Assembly: GCF_050717545.1 (NCBI RefSeq)
Contig: NZ_JBOITN010000031.1
Location: 62,001 to 126,000 of the forward strand
Reading direction: 5' to 3'
Length of the DNA: 64,000 bases
From: Clostridium_AD sp050717545
GTDB lineage: Bacteria; Bacillota; Clostridia; Clostridiales; Clostridiaceae
Shown: one piece after another, positions 43,897 to 52,714 of the stretch
Layout of the letters: each line of letters begins with the position of its first letter
Numbering within the stretch: the first letter of the stretch is position 1
Program-made: the position numbers and the translations under genes
The notes under the pieces: generated by a model
Database searches by the model: none
Seen by the model: only the letters and a program-made list of their open reading frames with translations
Told to the model about the DNA's origin: nothing

Positions 43897-45045
43897 ATGA
43901 ACAATTTATTTTCTAACAATGTGTCTAAAGTTGAAATTTCTGGAATAAGGAAGTTTTTTAATAAGGTTTCAAAAGTTGAAGGTGCAATTTCACTTACTCT
44001 TGGGCAACCTGATTTTCCGGTTCCTAAGAATATTAAAAATGCCATGATTCAAGCTATACATAAAAATAAAACTGAGTATACTGCTAATGCAGGTATTATT
44101 GAACTTCGAAATGAGATTTCTAATTTTTTATCTAGTATGGATATTAACTACTTAGCTGATGAAATAACGGTGACTGTTGGTGGAAGTGAGGCACTACTGT
44201 GCATTTTTGGAGCGTTTTTAAATGCTGGGGACAAGGTCCTTGTGCCAACTCCTGCTTACCCCGCTTATGAGAGCTGCGTTAAAATTTTTGGAGCAGAAGT
44301 AGTTAACTATAATCTTAATAAAGATTTTACTATTAATTTTGATAACATAAGTAAGCTTATTGAAGATGAAAATCCTAAGCTTTTGGTTATGTCACATCCG
44401 TCTAACCCGACTGGGTCAATACTATCAAAGACTGAGAGAGATAAGCTTTTCAAAATTCTAAAGGAAAAAGATATATACATAATAAGTGATGAGATGTATA
44501 GTTCGTTATGTTATGAAGAATACTATTCTTTAGCTCAAATTGATGACTTAAGAAGTAGAGTAATTTTAGTGGGTGGATTTTCTAAAATGTTTTCCATGAC
44601 GGGACTTAGAGTAGGTTATGTTTGTGCTAGCAAATATATAACGGATAATATCATGAAAATGCATCAGTATAATGTTTCTTGTGCCACTTCAATATCTCAA
44701 TGGGGAGCATATGAGGGATTAATTTCTTGTAAGGGTGATGTAAATACTATGAAAGTTGAATTTGAAAAGCGTAAAGAATATGTATATAAAAGATTAAAGC
44801 AAATGGGAATTGACACAACACTTCCAAGGGGGGCGTTTTATATATTTCCATCCATAGAAAAATTCTCCATGAGTAGCGAAGAATTTTGTACTAGGTTACT
44901 GCACGAAGGTTTGGTTGCTGTTGTGCCTGGATCAGCATTTGGAATAGGTGGAGAAGGATACATAAGAATTTCATATTCGTATAGCTTAGAGATGCTAAAA
45001 GAAGGTTTAGACAGAATGGAAAAATGGATTAAAACTCTAATATAA
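43897..45045 (+). CDS. Class I/II PLP aminotransferase, likely N-acetyl-diaminopimelate aminotransferase
   Basis: 382-aa fold-type I aminotransferase. The PLP lysine is K230 in GGFSKMFSMTGLRVGYV; other motifs are LTLGQPDFPVP, SHPSNPTGS and DEMYSSLCYEE. It is flanked on both sides by dap genes (dapH behind it, dapB ahead), so it is most simply the PatA-type enzyme making N-acetyl-L,L-diaminopimelate. The sequence alone could also fit an aspartate or aromatic aminotransferase, so the assignment rests on context. Confidence 0.88.
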   Translation: MNNLFSNNVSKVEISGIRKFFNKVSKVEGAISLTLGQPDFPVPKNIKNAMIQAIHKNKTEYTANAGIIELRNEISNFLSSMDINYLADEITVTVGGSEALLCIFGAFLNAGDKVLVPTPAYPAYESCVKIFGAEVVNYNLNKDFTINFDNISKLIEDENPKLLVMSHPSNPTGSILSKTERDKLFKILKEKDIYIISDEMYSSLCYEEYYSLAQIDDLRSRVILVGGFSKMFSMTGLRVGYVCASKYITDNIMKMHQYNVSCATSISQWGAYEGLISCKGDVNTMKVEFEKRKEYVYKRLKQMGIDTTLPRGAFYIFPSIEKFSMSSEEFCTRLLHEGLVAVVPGSAFGIGGEGYIRISYSYSLEMLKEGLDRMEKWIKTLI

Positions 45046-45095
45046 CTCAATTATTTATGGATTGAATGAATTGAATGAATTAAAAAAATGTAACT

Positions 45096-45140
45096 AAAAA
45101 AGCAACATTGAAGTATTACAATACTTTAATGTTGCTTTTT
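45096..45140. terminator. Bidirectional terminator between aminotransferase and dapB
   Basis: Long stem: A-run, AGCAACATT (one bulge) AAGTATT with AATACTT and AATGTTGCT, then a T-run. Suits both convergent genes. Confidence 0.93.
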
Positions 45141-45200
45141 TACATATAAATTTTGCTAATTCATATTTTTTATAGTTGCGTACTTTTTAAAATTTAAAGT

Positions 45201-45956
45201 CTAAAGTGACATATTAACTACATCATCCATGTTATACATACCTTTATCTTTTCCGTATATAAATTCACAAGCTTTAAGTGAACCTATTGCAAAAACATCT
45301 CTTGATATTGCAGTGTGCTTAATTTCAATACATTCGCCTTTTCCTGCGAATATGACTTCATGATCGCCTATAATATTTCCACCACGGATAGCATGAATGC
45401 CTATTTCATTGGGCTCTCTTTTACTTATTCCATCGCGGCCCTTTATAAATACAGTTTCGTCTTCTATTGAATTCTTAATTGTATTTGCAAGAAGAAGTGC
45501 GGTACCACTAGGTGCATCAATCTTTTGATTATGATGTTTTTCAATTATCTCAATATCAAAATCTTTATAAAGCATATTGCTAATATTCTTAAGGATATTA
45601 TTAACAATATTTACACCTATAGACATATTTGCAGAGTGGAATACTGGAATTTCACTGCTTAGGGCATTAATTTCAGATAATTGCTCAGGTGAGTAACCAG
45701 TAGTGCAGAATATAATAGGAATATTCTTTTCTTTAGAATATTTACATAAGTCATCTAAAGCATCAGGTCTTGAAAAATCTAAGATTACATCTACATCAAT
45801 ATCACAATCCAGTACGCTTTCATAACATGGATAACTTAAATTAGATGAATTCCTATCAACTCCAGCAACAATTGAAATTGTTGTAGAGTCTTTAGCCATT
45901 TCAGAAATAACTTTACCCATTTTTCCATTGCAACCATTTAGAAGCATTCTAATCAT
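45201..45956 (-). CDS. dapB: 4-hydroxy-tetrahydrodipicolinate reductase
   Basis: Second step of the DAP pathway, reducing the DapA product with NAD(P)H. 251 aa. N-terminal nucleotide-binding loop LNGCNGKMGKVISEM, the cofactor-linking FCTTGYSPEQL region, and the substrate-binding EKHHNQKIDAPSGTALLLA with GGNIIGDHEVIFAGKGE. It overlaps the upstream dapA by one base (the ATGA-type overlap at 45956), so the two are translationally coupled. Confidence 0.97.
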   Translation of the reverse strand: MIRMLLNGCNGKMGKVISEMAKDSTTISIVAGVDRNSSNLSYPCYESVLDCDIDVDVILDFSRPDALDDLCKYSKEKNIPIIFCTTGYSPEQLSEINALSSEIPVFHSANMSIGVNIVNNILKNISNMLYKDFDIEIIEKHHNQKIDAPSGTALLLANTIKNSIEDETVFIKGRDGISKREPNEIGIHAIRGGNIIGDHEVIFAGKGECIEIKHTAISRDVFAIGSLKACEFIYGKDKGMYNMDDVVNMSL

Positions 45957-46849
45957 TATATTTCCTCCTTTAAAGGGATATTGTAAGCTTTTAATTCTTT
46001 TTTTAGAAGCTCTAAATTATTTTCATCCATTTCACATAAAGGGAGTCTTAAATGACCGACATCCATGCCCATAAGATTTAGAGCAGTTTTTACAGGTATA
46101 GGGTTTGTTTCTATAAATATAGAGTTGTTAAGAGGAAGGTACCCAAGTTGAATCTTTAATGCCTTGGCATGATCACCACTTAAATATAATTCACACATGT
46201 TATGAATATCTGTAGGAATTATATTTGCAATAACGGATATAACACCTATGCCACCTAAGGAAAGTATAGGTATAACTTGATCATCGTTTCCAGAATAAAC
46301 ATCTAAATTATCACCACATAACGCTTTAATTTGTGCTATTTGACTTATATTGCCACTTGCCTCTTTAACTGCAACGATGTTTGGTATTAAGCATAATTTT
46401 TGAAGCGTTTTTGGAAGAATATTTAGAGCCGTTCTTGAAGGAACGTTATATATTATTATTGGTGAGGTTACACCACTTGCAATTGCTTTAAAATGTTCAA
46501 CCAGACCCTTCTGGGTAGTTTTGTTGTAGTAAGGCGTAATTATAAGCAAAGCATCTGCTCCTATATTTTGTGCCCATATGCTCAGGCTAATTGCAGCTGC
46601 AGTGTTGTTACTTCCTGTACCTGCTATTACTGGAATTCTTTTATTAACTACATCAACTACAAATTTTATAGTTTCCTTTTTTTCTTGTTCTGTCATAGTG
46701 GAAGCTTCACCCGTAGTGCCACATACTATAATAGCATCTGTTTTACTTTTAATATGCCATTCTATTAATTCCTCAAGTTTTTTGAAATCTACTCCTCTTT
46801 CATTAAATGGAGTGACTATTGCAACACCAGAACCTTTAAAAATACTCAA
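45956..46849 (-). CDS. dapA: 4-hydroxy-tetrahydrodipicolinate synthase
   Basis: Condenses aspartate semialdehyde with pyruvate. 297 aa TIM barrel. Signatures: VCGTTGEASTMTEQEK (active-site Thr pair), ITPYYNKTTQKGLVEHF, the tyrosine of IIYNVPSRTALN and the Schiff-base lysine in VAVKEASGNI near residue 163. First gene of a dapA-dapB operon. GGAGG lies just before the ATG. I see no lysine riboswitch in the region upstream. Confidence 0.97.
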   Translation of the reverse strand: MSIFKGSGVAIVTPFNERGVDFKKLEELIEWHIKSKTDAIIVCGTTGEASTMTEQEKKETIKFVVDVVNKRIPVIAGTGSNNTAAAISLSIWAQNIGADALLIITPYYNKTTQKGLVEHFKAIASGVTSPIIIYNVPSRTALNILPKTLQKLCLIPNIVAVKEASGNISQIAQIKALCGDNLDVYSGNDDQVIPILSLGGIGVISVIANIIPTDIHNMCELYLSGDHAKALKIQLGYLPLNNSIFIETNPIPVKTALNLMGMDVGHLRLPLCEMDENNLELLKKELKAYNIPLKEEI

Positions 46850-47222
46850 AAAATTACCTCCTCGTAGTTTTATGAAAGTTAATAATTGTTAATTACTATC
46901 CGTCATATAACTATTTTATTTTTATACTATATATGTATTAATTTAGATTACTTTTAGTGAAGTATTTATTTTTGTAATAGATTCTTCATACTAATTCATA
47001 ATGAATTTAAAGAAGAAGTGAATAGTCACTAAAAAAAATACTCTATTATATTATATAACCCATATGTGAAAATATATATACTTTTTTGAAAATAAATAAA
47101 AACAGCTATGTAGTAAAGTTACAAATTATTTTTTAAAGAGGATATTATTTTAATTATTATGAATAAAAAAGCTCTACATTGTAAAATATATAACATAATA
47201 TAAAATATCTGGGAGGTATATC
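46850..47222. other. Intergenic region between dapA and the SASP gene
   Basis: 373 bp, AT-rich, no coding signal. Contains a 15-bp palindrome AATTCAT-A-ATGAATT (46993-47007). No lysine riboswitch or L-box-like structure was recognised before dapA, and no clear sigma-G promoter for the spore gene. Confidence 0.45.
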
Positions 47223-47462
47223 ATGGGGAAAACACCATTGAAAAAAATTATAAAGGCTAAATTAAAAACAAATAAAGAGTTAACAACAAATGAGACGTTA
47301 AGAGAAACTTTAAAATATGAAATAGCAGATGAATTGGGACTTACGGATAAGATAGATGAGTGTGGATGGAGTGGACTAACGGCAGAAGAAACAGGTAGGA
47401 TTGGAGGATTAATGACAAAAAGAAAGAAAAGCATAAATCTTCCTAAAAACAAAGATTTTTAA
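47223..47462 (+). CDS. Small acid-soluble spore protein, alpha/beta type (atypical)
   Basis: 79-aa DNA-binding spore protein. The core LKYEIADELGLTDKIDECGWSG...LTAEETGRIGGLMTKR follows the alpha/beta SASP pattern (EIA-ELG ... LT-x-x-x-G-x-x-GG-x-M-x-KR). It departs from the classic form: TAEETGRIGG replaces TSRQNGSVGG, and there is a lysine-rich N-terminal extension (KTPLKKIIKAKLKTNKE). Such divergent SASPs are common in Clostridium. It is expected in the forespore to protect DNA. GGGAGG precedes the ATG. Confidence 0.85.
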   Translation: MGKTPLKKIIKAKLKTNKELTTNETLRETLKYEIADELGLTDKIDECGWSGLTAEETGRIGGLMTKRKKSINLPKNKDF

Positions 47463-47584
47463 GTAGTTAAAGTAAATAACTTGGACAATGTTTGGTGTAT
47501 AGGTTAGAATATTATATACCATTACAGTTTTAAAGGGGAGCCTTGCAAAAAAGGAGAACTCTTGATTAAAGGAGAAATGAAAGT

Positions 47585-48325
47585 ATGGATTGTTATAATG
47601 AGTTTGCTAATATATATGATGAATTAATCAATTCGGATATTGATTATAAAACATGGGCGTCTAATATTTTATATATTTGCAAAGATCAGCAGCACTTAAG
47701 TATGGAGAACTATTTAGATTTAGCCTGTGGTACAGGGAATCTTACTATAGAAATTGCTAATGAATTTAAGCATGTATGGGCAGTTGATTTATCCTGTAAT
47801 ATGTTAAGCCAAGCGGAGAAAAAAATGAGAGATGTGGATATAAAAGCTAAATTTATATGTCAGGATATTTCTAAACTTAATTTAAATAATACTTTTAATC
47901 TCATAACCTGTTGCTTAGATTCTAGTAATTATATATTAGAAGAAGAAAATTTTAGAAAGTATTTATTAGGAGCATATGATTTATTAGAAAATGACGGGTT
48001 ATTTGTTTTTGATATTAATTCTTATTATAAACTTACAAATGTGCTTGGTAATAATACTTATAATTATGATTTTGGTGATGTAGTCTATATTTGGGAAAAT
48101 TATTTAGAAAATGATGTAGTGGAGATGAGTTTAACCTTTTTTGTAAAAGAAGGACAAGTATATAGACGGTTTGATGAACAACATTCAGAAAGAGCATATA
48201 AAGAAGAATATATAGAAAATGTTATAAAAGATATTGGATTTAAAATAATTAAAAAAATGGATAATTATGAAGATAAAGTAGTAAGTGATAAAACAGAACG
48301 AATATGTTATGTACTCAAGAAGTAA
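47585..48325 (+). CDS. Class I SAM-dependent methyltransferase
   Basis: 246-aa small-molecule methyltransferase-like protein. SAM-binding motif I is LDLACGTGNLTIEIA (about 44), with motif II WAVDLSCNMLSQA and motif III FNLITCCLDSSNYI. The N-terminus MDCYNEFANIYDELINSDIDYKTWA is typical of the YqeM-like group. Substrate unknown. It precedes hslO by 28 nt and is likely cotranscribed with it. Confidence 0.88.
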   Translation: MDCYNEFANIYDELINSDIDYKTWASNILYICKDQQHLSMENYLDLACGTGNLTIEIANEFKHVWAVDLSCNMLSQAEKKMRDVDIKAKFICQDISKLNLNNTFNLITCCLDSSNYILEEENFRKYLLGAYDLLENDGLFVFDINSYYKLTNVLGNNTYNYDFGDVVYIWENYLENDVVEMSLTFFVKEGQVYRRFDEQHSERAYKEEYIENVIKDIGFKIIKKMDNYEDKVVSDKTERICYVLKK

Positions 48326-48353
48326 AAATAGAATATTATGAGGAGGTTATTAT

Positions 48354-49244
48354 ATGGATAAATTAGTTAGAGCTACTGCAAAAGAAGGGCAGGTTAGAAT
48401 AGTTGCAGCAATAACTACGGATTTAGTAAATGAAGGATCAGCTATGCATTCATGTTTGCCTACGGCGGCGGCGGCTTTTGGTAGGATGTTGACAGCTGGT
48501 ACTCTTATGGGAACAATGCTCAAGGCAAGTCAAGATAGTTTAACACTTCAAATTGATGGTGGAGGAAAAGCGGGTGGCATAGTAGTAACTGCTCATGCTG
48601 ATTCCAGTGTAAAAGGATATATAGGAAATCCTAATGTGGATTTGCCAGCTAATGAACATGGTAAACTTGATGTTGGTGGTGCAGTTGGCACAGATGGTTA
48701 TTTAAGAATTATAAGAGATATGGGGCTAAAGGAACCATACGTAGGTCAAGTACCAATTCGTACTGGTGAAATTGGAGATGATTTAGCTTACTATTATACT
48801 GTTTCAGAGCAGACGCCATCAGCTGTGGGACTTGGAGTTCTAGTTGATACCGATATGAGTATTAAAGCTTCAGGAGGATTTATAATCCAAATGATGCCTG
48901 GTGCAGATGAATTTTTAGCAGATATGATAACATATAGACTTGAGGAAATTCCATCAATAACAGAATTTATAGAAAAAGGAATGAATATCGAAGAAATTTT
49001 AGAATTTATTTTTGAAGATATGGAACTTAAAATACATGAAGAGATAAAGCCAATGTATAAATGTGATTGCTCTAGAGAAAGAGTTGAGAAAGCATTAATA
49101 AGTATAGGTAAAAAGGATTTAGAAGAAATATATAATGATGATAAAACTGAAGAACTTAAATGTCACTTTTGTAATAAAAATTATGAATTTAATCATGAAG
49201 ATATTGGCTTATTGCTCAAAGAAGCTAGTTCAAAGATAAAGTAG
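48354..49244 (+). CDS. hslO: Redox-regulated chaperone Hsp33
   Basis: Cytosolic holdase activated by oxidation. 296 aa. The N-terminal core (about 1-235) has VRIVAAITTDLVNEG and the LTLQIDGGGKAGGIVVTAHADSSVKGYIGNP region, and the C-terminal zinc switch has the four cysteines in C-x-C (YKCDCSRERV) and C-x2-C (LKCHFCNKNY). All four are intact, so redox sensing should work. GAGGAGG-type site before the ATG. Confidence 0.97.
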   Translation: MDKLVRATAKEGQVRIVAAITTDLVNEGSAMHSCLPTAAAAFGRMLTAGTLMGTMLKASQDSLTLQIDGGGKAGGIVVTAHADSSVKGYIGNPNVDLPANEHGKLDVGGAVGTDGYLRIIRDMGLKEPYVGQVPIRTGEIGDDLAYYYTVSEQTPSAVGLGVLVDTDMSIKASGGFIIQMMPGADEFLADMITYRLEEIPSITEFIEKGMNIEEILEFIFEDMELKIHEEIKPMYKCDCSRERVEKALISIGKKDLEEIYNDDKTEELKCHFCNKNYEFNHEDIGLLLKEASSKIK

Positions 49245-49279
49245 TTAGATTAATTGAAAATAATTATTTTATAAAGTTG

Positions 49280-49308
49280 TTGACAAGTTTTATGAAATGA
49301 GGTAATAT
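49280..49308 (+). promoter_or_regulatory. Predicted promoter of the tRNA cluster
   Basis: TTGACA (49280-49285), 17-bp spacer, TAATAT (49303-49308), about 24 bp before the first tRNA. Confidence 0.7.
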
Positions 49309-49331
49309 ATAATAGTTGCATAAATACATGT

Positions 49332-49407
49332 GGGAGCATAGCTCAGCTGGGAGAGCATCTGCCTTACAAGCAGAGGGTCACAGGTTCGAACCCTGTTGTT
49401 CCCACCA
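49332..49407 (+). tRNA. tRNA-Val (anticodon TAC)
   Basis: Full cloverleaf by eye: acceptor GGGAGCA / TGTTCCC, anticodon loop CTTACAA, T-arm GGTTCGAACC, encoded CCA. It is also the tRNA sensed by the valS T-box (GUU codon family). Confidence 0.97.
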
Positions 49408-49412
49408 CATAC

Positions 49413-49489
49413 GGCCCAGTAGCTCAGTTGGTTAGAGTGCTGCCCTGTCACGGCAGAGGTCGAGGGTCCGAGTCCCTTCTGGGTCGCCA
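49413..49489 (+). tRNA. tRNA-Asp (anticodon GTC)
   Basis: Acceptor GGCCCAG / CTGGGTC, anticodon loop CTGTCAC, T-loop GGGTCCGAGTCCC, encoded CCA. Confidence 0.97.
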
Positions 49490-49527
49490 TTTAAATTCAA
49501 AAAAATGGCGATTTTTAAAATTAATGT

Positions 49528-49603
<76 letters not shown>

Positions 49604-49608
49604 GTGGT

Positions 49609-49683
49609 GCGGAAGTGGCTCAGTGGTAGAGCGTCACCTTGCCAAGGTGAACGTCGCGAGTTCGAATCTCGTCTTCCGCTCCA
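49609..49683 (+). tRNA. tRNA-Gly (anticodon GCC)
   Basis: Acceptor GCGGAAG / CTTCCGC, anticodon loop TTGCCAA, T-arm GAGTTCGAATCTC, encoded CCA. Confidence 0.97.
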
Positions 49684-49708
49684 ATAACTTTAAATAATTT
49701 AAAGAAAT

Positions 49709-49783
49709 GGCGCTATAGCCAAGCGGTAAGGTCAAGGTCTGCAAAACCTTTATTCCCCGGTTCAAATCCGGGTGGCGCCTCCA
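49709..49783 (+). tRNA. tRNA-Cys (anticodon GCA)
   Basis: Acceptor GGCGCTA / TGGCGCC, anticodon loop CTGCAAA, T-arm CCGGTTCAAATCCGG, encoded CCA. Confidence 0.97.
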
Positions 49784-49792
49784 AAGCAGAAG

Positions 49793-49836
49793 AAAAGTAG
49801 TCTAAATACTGATATTTCAGTAGGTAGACTACTTTT
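49793..49836 (+). terminator. Terminator of the tRNA operon
   Basis: 12-bp stem AAAAGTAGTCTA / TAGACTACTTTT, 20-nt centre that itself folds, T-run. Confidence 0.9.
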
Positions 49837-49864
49837 TTCGTTATAGCATAATATAAGAAACTCT

Positions 49865-50578
49865 CTAGTGCAAACGTAAAATGCTACCTCTATCAATTAG
49901 TTTTCCATTTCTTAAAAATACAGGTTCTACCTTATGCTTTTTAAGAAATTCTAATACTTCTTTTCCATACAAATAATGATCTAAATGGCCGTAAAAAGCT
50001 AAGACGTTATTTTCAAGAAGGCCTGTTGCACCACCTATAAATCCATAGTTAAGTCCTGGAAGGAGAATATCACCAGGAGGGAGTAATAAAACATCTATTT
50101 TCATGGGAGTTAAAGCTTTGGAAATAGAGACATCCGCAGTAATTATTGCGTGGTCATTTACTATGCATGTAGAACATTTTGTATAACCTTGTTTCACATT
50201 TATTAATTTTTTATGTTTAAAAAAAGATAAAAGAGCTGGATCAGTAGAATTAATTGAGTGAACAAGCAGATTTCCTATACTAAGCGCATTAAGAGACACA
50301 TCATATGGGTATTCTATTTTTAGAGATAAATTTGATTTATGAACCTTATAATTTAGTAGAACTAAATCTTGTATAAATTCACTATCCATATCTTTATGTA
50401 CCACAATATTATTATCACAGATGTGCATAAGCATATCGGGATGACCACATACAGCATCATATAGCAGGCTACTTGGAGGACAAATAAGCAAATTATAGCC
50501 TAAAGATACTAAATGTTCTTTTTCTTCTTTATCAGTTCTAAAATCAATAATTAAATTATTGTTTATAACATTTTTCAT
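49865..50578 (-). CDS. DUF6873-like protein of unknown function
   Basis: 237-aa soluble protein, possibly of the DUF6873 family (guanidino-group-modifying-enzyme-like fold). Distinctive segments are QGYTKCSTCIVNDHAIITADVSISKAL, DVLLLPPGDILLPGLNYGFIGGATGLL and VLAFYGHLDHYL. The pattern of repeated beta-strand/acidic loops could fit that fold, but catalytic residues cannot be assigned. It lies alone, convergent with the tRNA cluster. The family name is given with moderate confidence; no function is claimed. Confidence 0.7.
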   Translation of the reverse strand: MKNVINNNLIIDFRTDKEEKEHLVSLGYNLLICPPSSLLYDAVCGHPDMLMHICDNNIVVHKDMDSEFIQDLVLLNYKVHKSNLSLKIEYPYDVSLNALSIGNLLVHSINSTDPALLSFFKHKKLINVKQGYTKCSTCIVNDHAIITADVSISKALTPMKIDVLLLPPGDILLPGLNYGFIGGATGLLENNVLAFYGHLDHYLYGKEVLEFLKKHKVEPVFLRNGKLIDRGSILRLH

Positions 50579-50782
50579 TATAATACTCCTTCGTATATGT
50601 ATACATATATTTTATTATATAGGAAACATCTCGCAAAAAAACAATGTGGATAACTTCTTTTATTGTGTTTATTTTATAACATAAAATTATTAAAAGTACA
50701 ATATGTCGATAATTGTTTAAGCTCTGGTGCATATACATTAATATTACACGCATACTATCAAAATGAGAAAGGAGCGTGACAA

Positions 50783-51688
50783 ATGCTTTTATTAACTATT
50801 GCATATAATAGGAGTATGGAATATATTGTTGAAGAAATTGAAGATATGAAAAAATGTTTTGAAGATAAAAAAAATAAACTAGGCGTATTTGATTGTATAA
50901 TAGAAGATAGTCACTTGGTAAAGTTTTTTTGCAGTGATGATAATTTAAGTGATAGTAATGTCAAAACATTCAATTTGAATGTTGCTAATATGTTATATAA
51001 AATAGTTACAATAGAATTTTGCAAAAAAGAAATGAATGAGTTTTTAGCTGAAACCTATTTTTTTCTTCAATATGATGAAATAAAACAAATCAAACCGAAA
51101 ATACTAGAAGCTTTGATATGCGAGGGTGCCATATTAGGCCCTAATATGGTGTATTGTATAAATAGGAAAAATAAAATCATAGATAAAATAACTAGGTGTA
51201 TAGAAGAAAATAATGAAATTAATATAAGTGGATTTTTAACATTCAGGACAAAAGAGATAAATGCAGATTTAGAATGTATAGTAGATAAGGTTGTAGAAGA
51301 ATATATGGTTGATAAAGAATATAATGAGTTTATAAAACTCCTTAAATACTTTGTTGAAGTTCAGGAAAGTAAGGTAAACGAGGTTAATATTTTAATTGAA
51401 AAAAATGGAAATTATCATTTGAGAGATGAACAAGGAAATGATTTAGTAGGAAATATGATAACGGAGTTACCAGATGTTAAGTTTGATTCAAAAGAAAATC
51501 AAGAAGAACTTATAATTAGTGCACTTATAACTAGTGCTCCTAAAAAAATAATTATACATTGCGTTGAGAATTGTAAAAATAAAGAATTTATTGGAACTAT
51601 AACTAAGGTATTTGTGGATAAAGTTTTTTATTGTGATAGTTGTTACGAATGTGAGAAGATAAAAAAAGAAATGGAAGTTTGGAATTAA
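50783..51688 (+). CDS. ytxC: YtxC-like sporulation protein
   Basis: 301-aa protein of the YtxC type, known from Bacillus sporulation gene lists but without a defined function. The diagnostic part is LLKYFVEVQESKVNEVNILI (about 190-210), followed by a C-terminal segment APKKIIIHCVENCKNKEFIGTI with a pair of cysteines in YCDSCYEC. The position directly upstream of infC-rpmI-rplT is the usual one for ytxC. GGAGCGTGA before the ATG. Confidence 0.85.
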   Translation: MLLLTIAYNRSMEYIVEEIEDMKKCFEDKKNKLGVFDCIIEDSHLVKFFCSDDNLSDSNVKTFNLNVANMLYKIVTIEFCKKEMNEFLAETYFFLQYDEIKQIKPKILEALICEGAILGPNMVYCINRKNKIIDKITRCIEENNEINISGFLTFRTKEINADLECIVDKVVEEYMVDKEYNEFIKLLKYFVEVQESKVNEVNILIEKNGNYHLRDEQGNDLVGNMITELPDVKFDSKENQEELIISALITSAPKKIIIHCVENCKNKEFIGTITKVFVDKVFYCDSCYECEKIKKEMEVWN

Positions 51689-51718
51689 GCCATAAAATAT
51701 ATGAATGAAATAAAAAAT

Positions 51719-51747
51719 ATTGACAAACAATTGGTAAGGAAGTATAA
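51719..51747 (+). promoter_or_regulatory. Promoter of the infC operon
   Basis: Consensus TTGACA (51719-51724), 17-bp spacer, TATAAT (51742-51747). Confidence 0.9.
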
Positions 51748-51753
51748 TATTAA

Positions 51754-51899
51754 TTGTTGTGAATGAAAATATGAAAATAATTTTATATAAATATGTTTAA
51801 CAAGAAGAAACAGCCGTTTCTCACCTTACAGCAATGCTAGTTAGGTTGATTAGTAATTTAAATTTGTTACTATTAGGGACGGCATTTTGCCGTCCTTTT
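51754..51899 (+). promoter_or_regulatory. L20 autoregulatory leader of infC-rpmI-rplT
   Basis: The leader AAGAAGAAACAGCCGTTTC ... GGTTGATTAG ends in a terminator, GGACGGCA / TGCCGTCC (51877-51895), plus T-run. The CCGTTTC stretch near the 5' end can pair alternatively. This is the arrangement of the L20 leader in Firmicutes, where excess L20 protein causes premature termination. Confidence 0.85.
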
Positions 51900-51950
51900 A
51901 ATTGTTTAAATATAATAAGGTTATCTAAATACACCTAGGAGGTGAAAACT

Positions 51951-52469
51951 ATTAGTAAAAACAAAAATTTCATGATGAATGAGGAAATAAGACATTCAGA
52001 GATAAGAGTTATTGGAGCTGCAGGTGATGCATTAGGTATTTTAAATACTAAAGATGCTTTAAAACTTGCAGAAGAGGCAGATATGGATTTAGTTATGATG
52101 TCGCCTACTGCTAAACCTCCAGTGTGTAGAATAATGGATTTTGGTAAATTTATTTACGAAAATCAGAAAAAAGAAAAAGAAGCTAAAAAGAAGCAAAAGG
52201 TTGTTAATCTTAAAGAAATACGATTAAGTGCAACAATAGAAGATCATGATATTGCAATTAAGGCTAGCAATGCTAAAAAATTCTTGCTAGACGAGGATAA
52301 GGTAAAGATAACTGTAAGATTTAGAGGAAGAGAAATTGAAAACTCTAAAGTAGGACATAAGATTTTAAAATCTTTTGTAGACAAGATCGGTGATGTTTAT
52401 ATTGTCGAAAAACCAGCAAGGCAAGAGGGAAGAAATATGATAATGATTTTAGCTCCCAAAAAAGCATAA
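51951..52469 (+). CDS. infC: Translation initiation factor IF-3
   Basis: Binds the 30S subunit and proofreads initiation. 172 aa with the N- and C-domains joined by the lysine-rich linker (YENQKKEKEAKKKQKVVNLKEIRL). The start is an AUU codon (ATT at 51951), 8 nt after AGGAGG; the in-frame GTG at 51942 lies inside that site and cannot be the start. The AUU start is a hallmark of infC that lets IF-3 repress its own translation. First gene of the L20-controlled operon. Confidence 0.96.
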   Translation: MSKNKNFMMNEEIRHSEIRVIGAAGDALGILNTKDALKLAEEADMDLVMMSPTAKPPVCRIMDFGKFIYENQKKEKEAKKKQKVVNLKEIRLSATIEDHDIAIKASNAKKFLLDEDKVKITVRFRGREIENSKVGHKILKSFVDKIGDVYIVEKPARQEGRNMIMILAPKKA

Positions 52470-52489
52470 CCGAGAGGAGGAATTTTATT

Positions 52490-52687
52490 ATGCCTAAAAT
52501 GAAAACACATAGAGGCGCAGCAAAAAGATTTAAGAAAACAGGAACAGGCAAGCTTAAGAGAGCGAAAGCTTTTACAAGCCATATATTAACAAAGAAAAGT
52601 GCCAAAAGAAAAAGAAATCTTAGAAAAACAGGATATGTTTCAACTACTCAAATAAAAGCGATGAAGAAATTGTTACCATACTTATAA
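52490..52687 (+). CDS. rpmI: 50S ribosomal protein L35
   Basis: 65-aa basic ribosomal protein with the typical PKMKTHRGAAKRFKKTGTGKLKR start and HILTKKSAKRKRNLRKT core. Second gene of the infC-rpmI-rplT operon, preceded by GAGAGGAGG. Confidence 0.98.
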   Translation: MPKMKTHRGAAKRFKKTGTGKLKRAKAFTSHILTKKSAKRKRNLRKTGYVSTTQIKAMKKLLPYL

Positions 52688-52714
52688 TTGAATGGTGATT
52701 AGGAGGTATATAAA

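Noticed and set aside
46850..46990. Lysine riboswitch before dapA
   Set aside because: The region is plain AT-rich DNA without the expected long structured leader or terminator.
47160..47200. Sigma-G promoter (TGAATA ... CATAATA) for the SASP gene
   Set aside because: The two boxes are 28 bp apart, far from the 17-18 bp needed.
47174..47452. 92-aa frame antisense to the SASP gene
   Set aside because: Shadow of a well-supported spore protein gene with its own GGGAGG.
51942..51950. GTG start for infC
   Set aside because: The GTG is part of the AGGAGG site itself; the ATT at 51951 has correct spacing and is the known infC start type.
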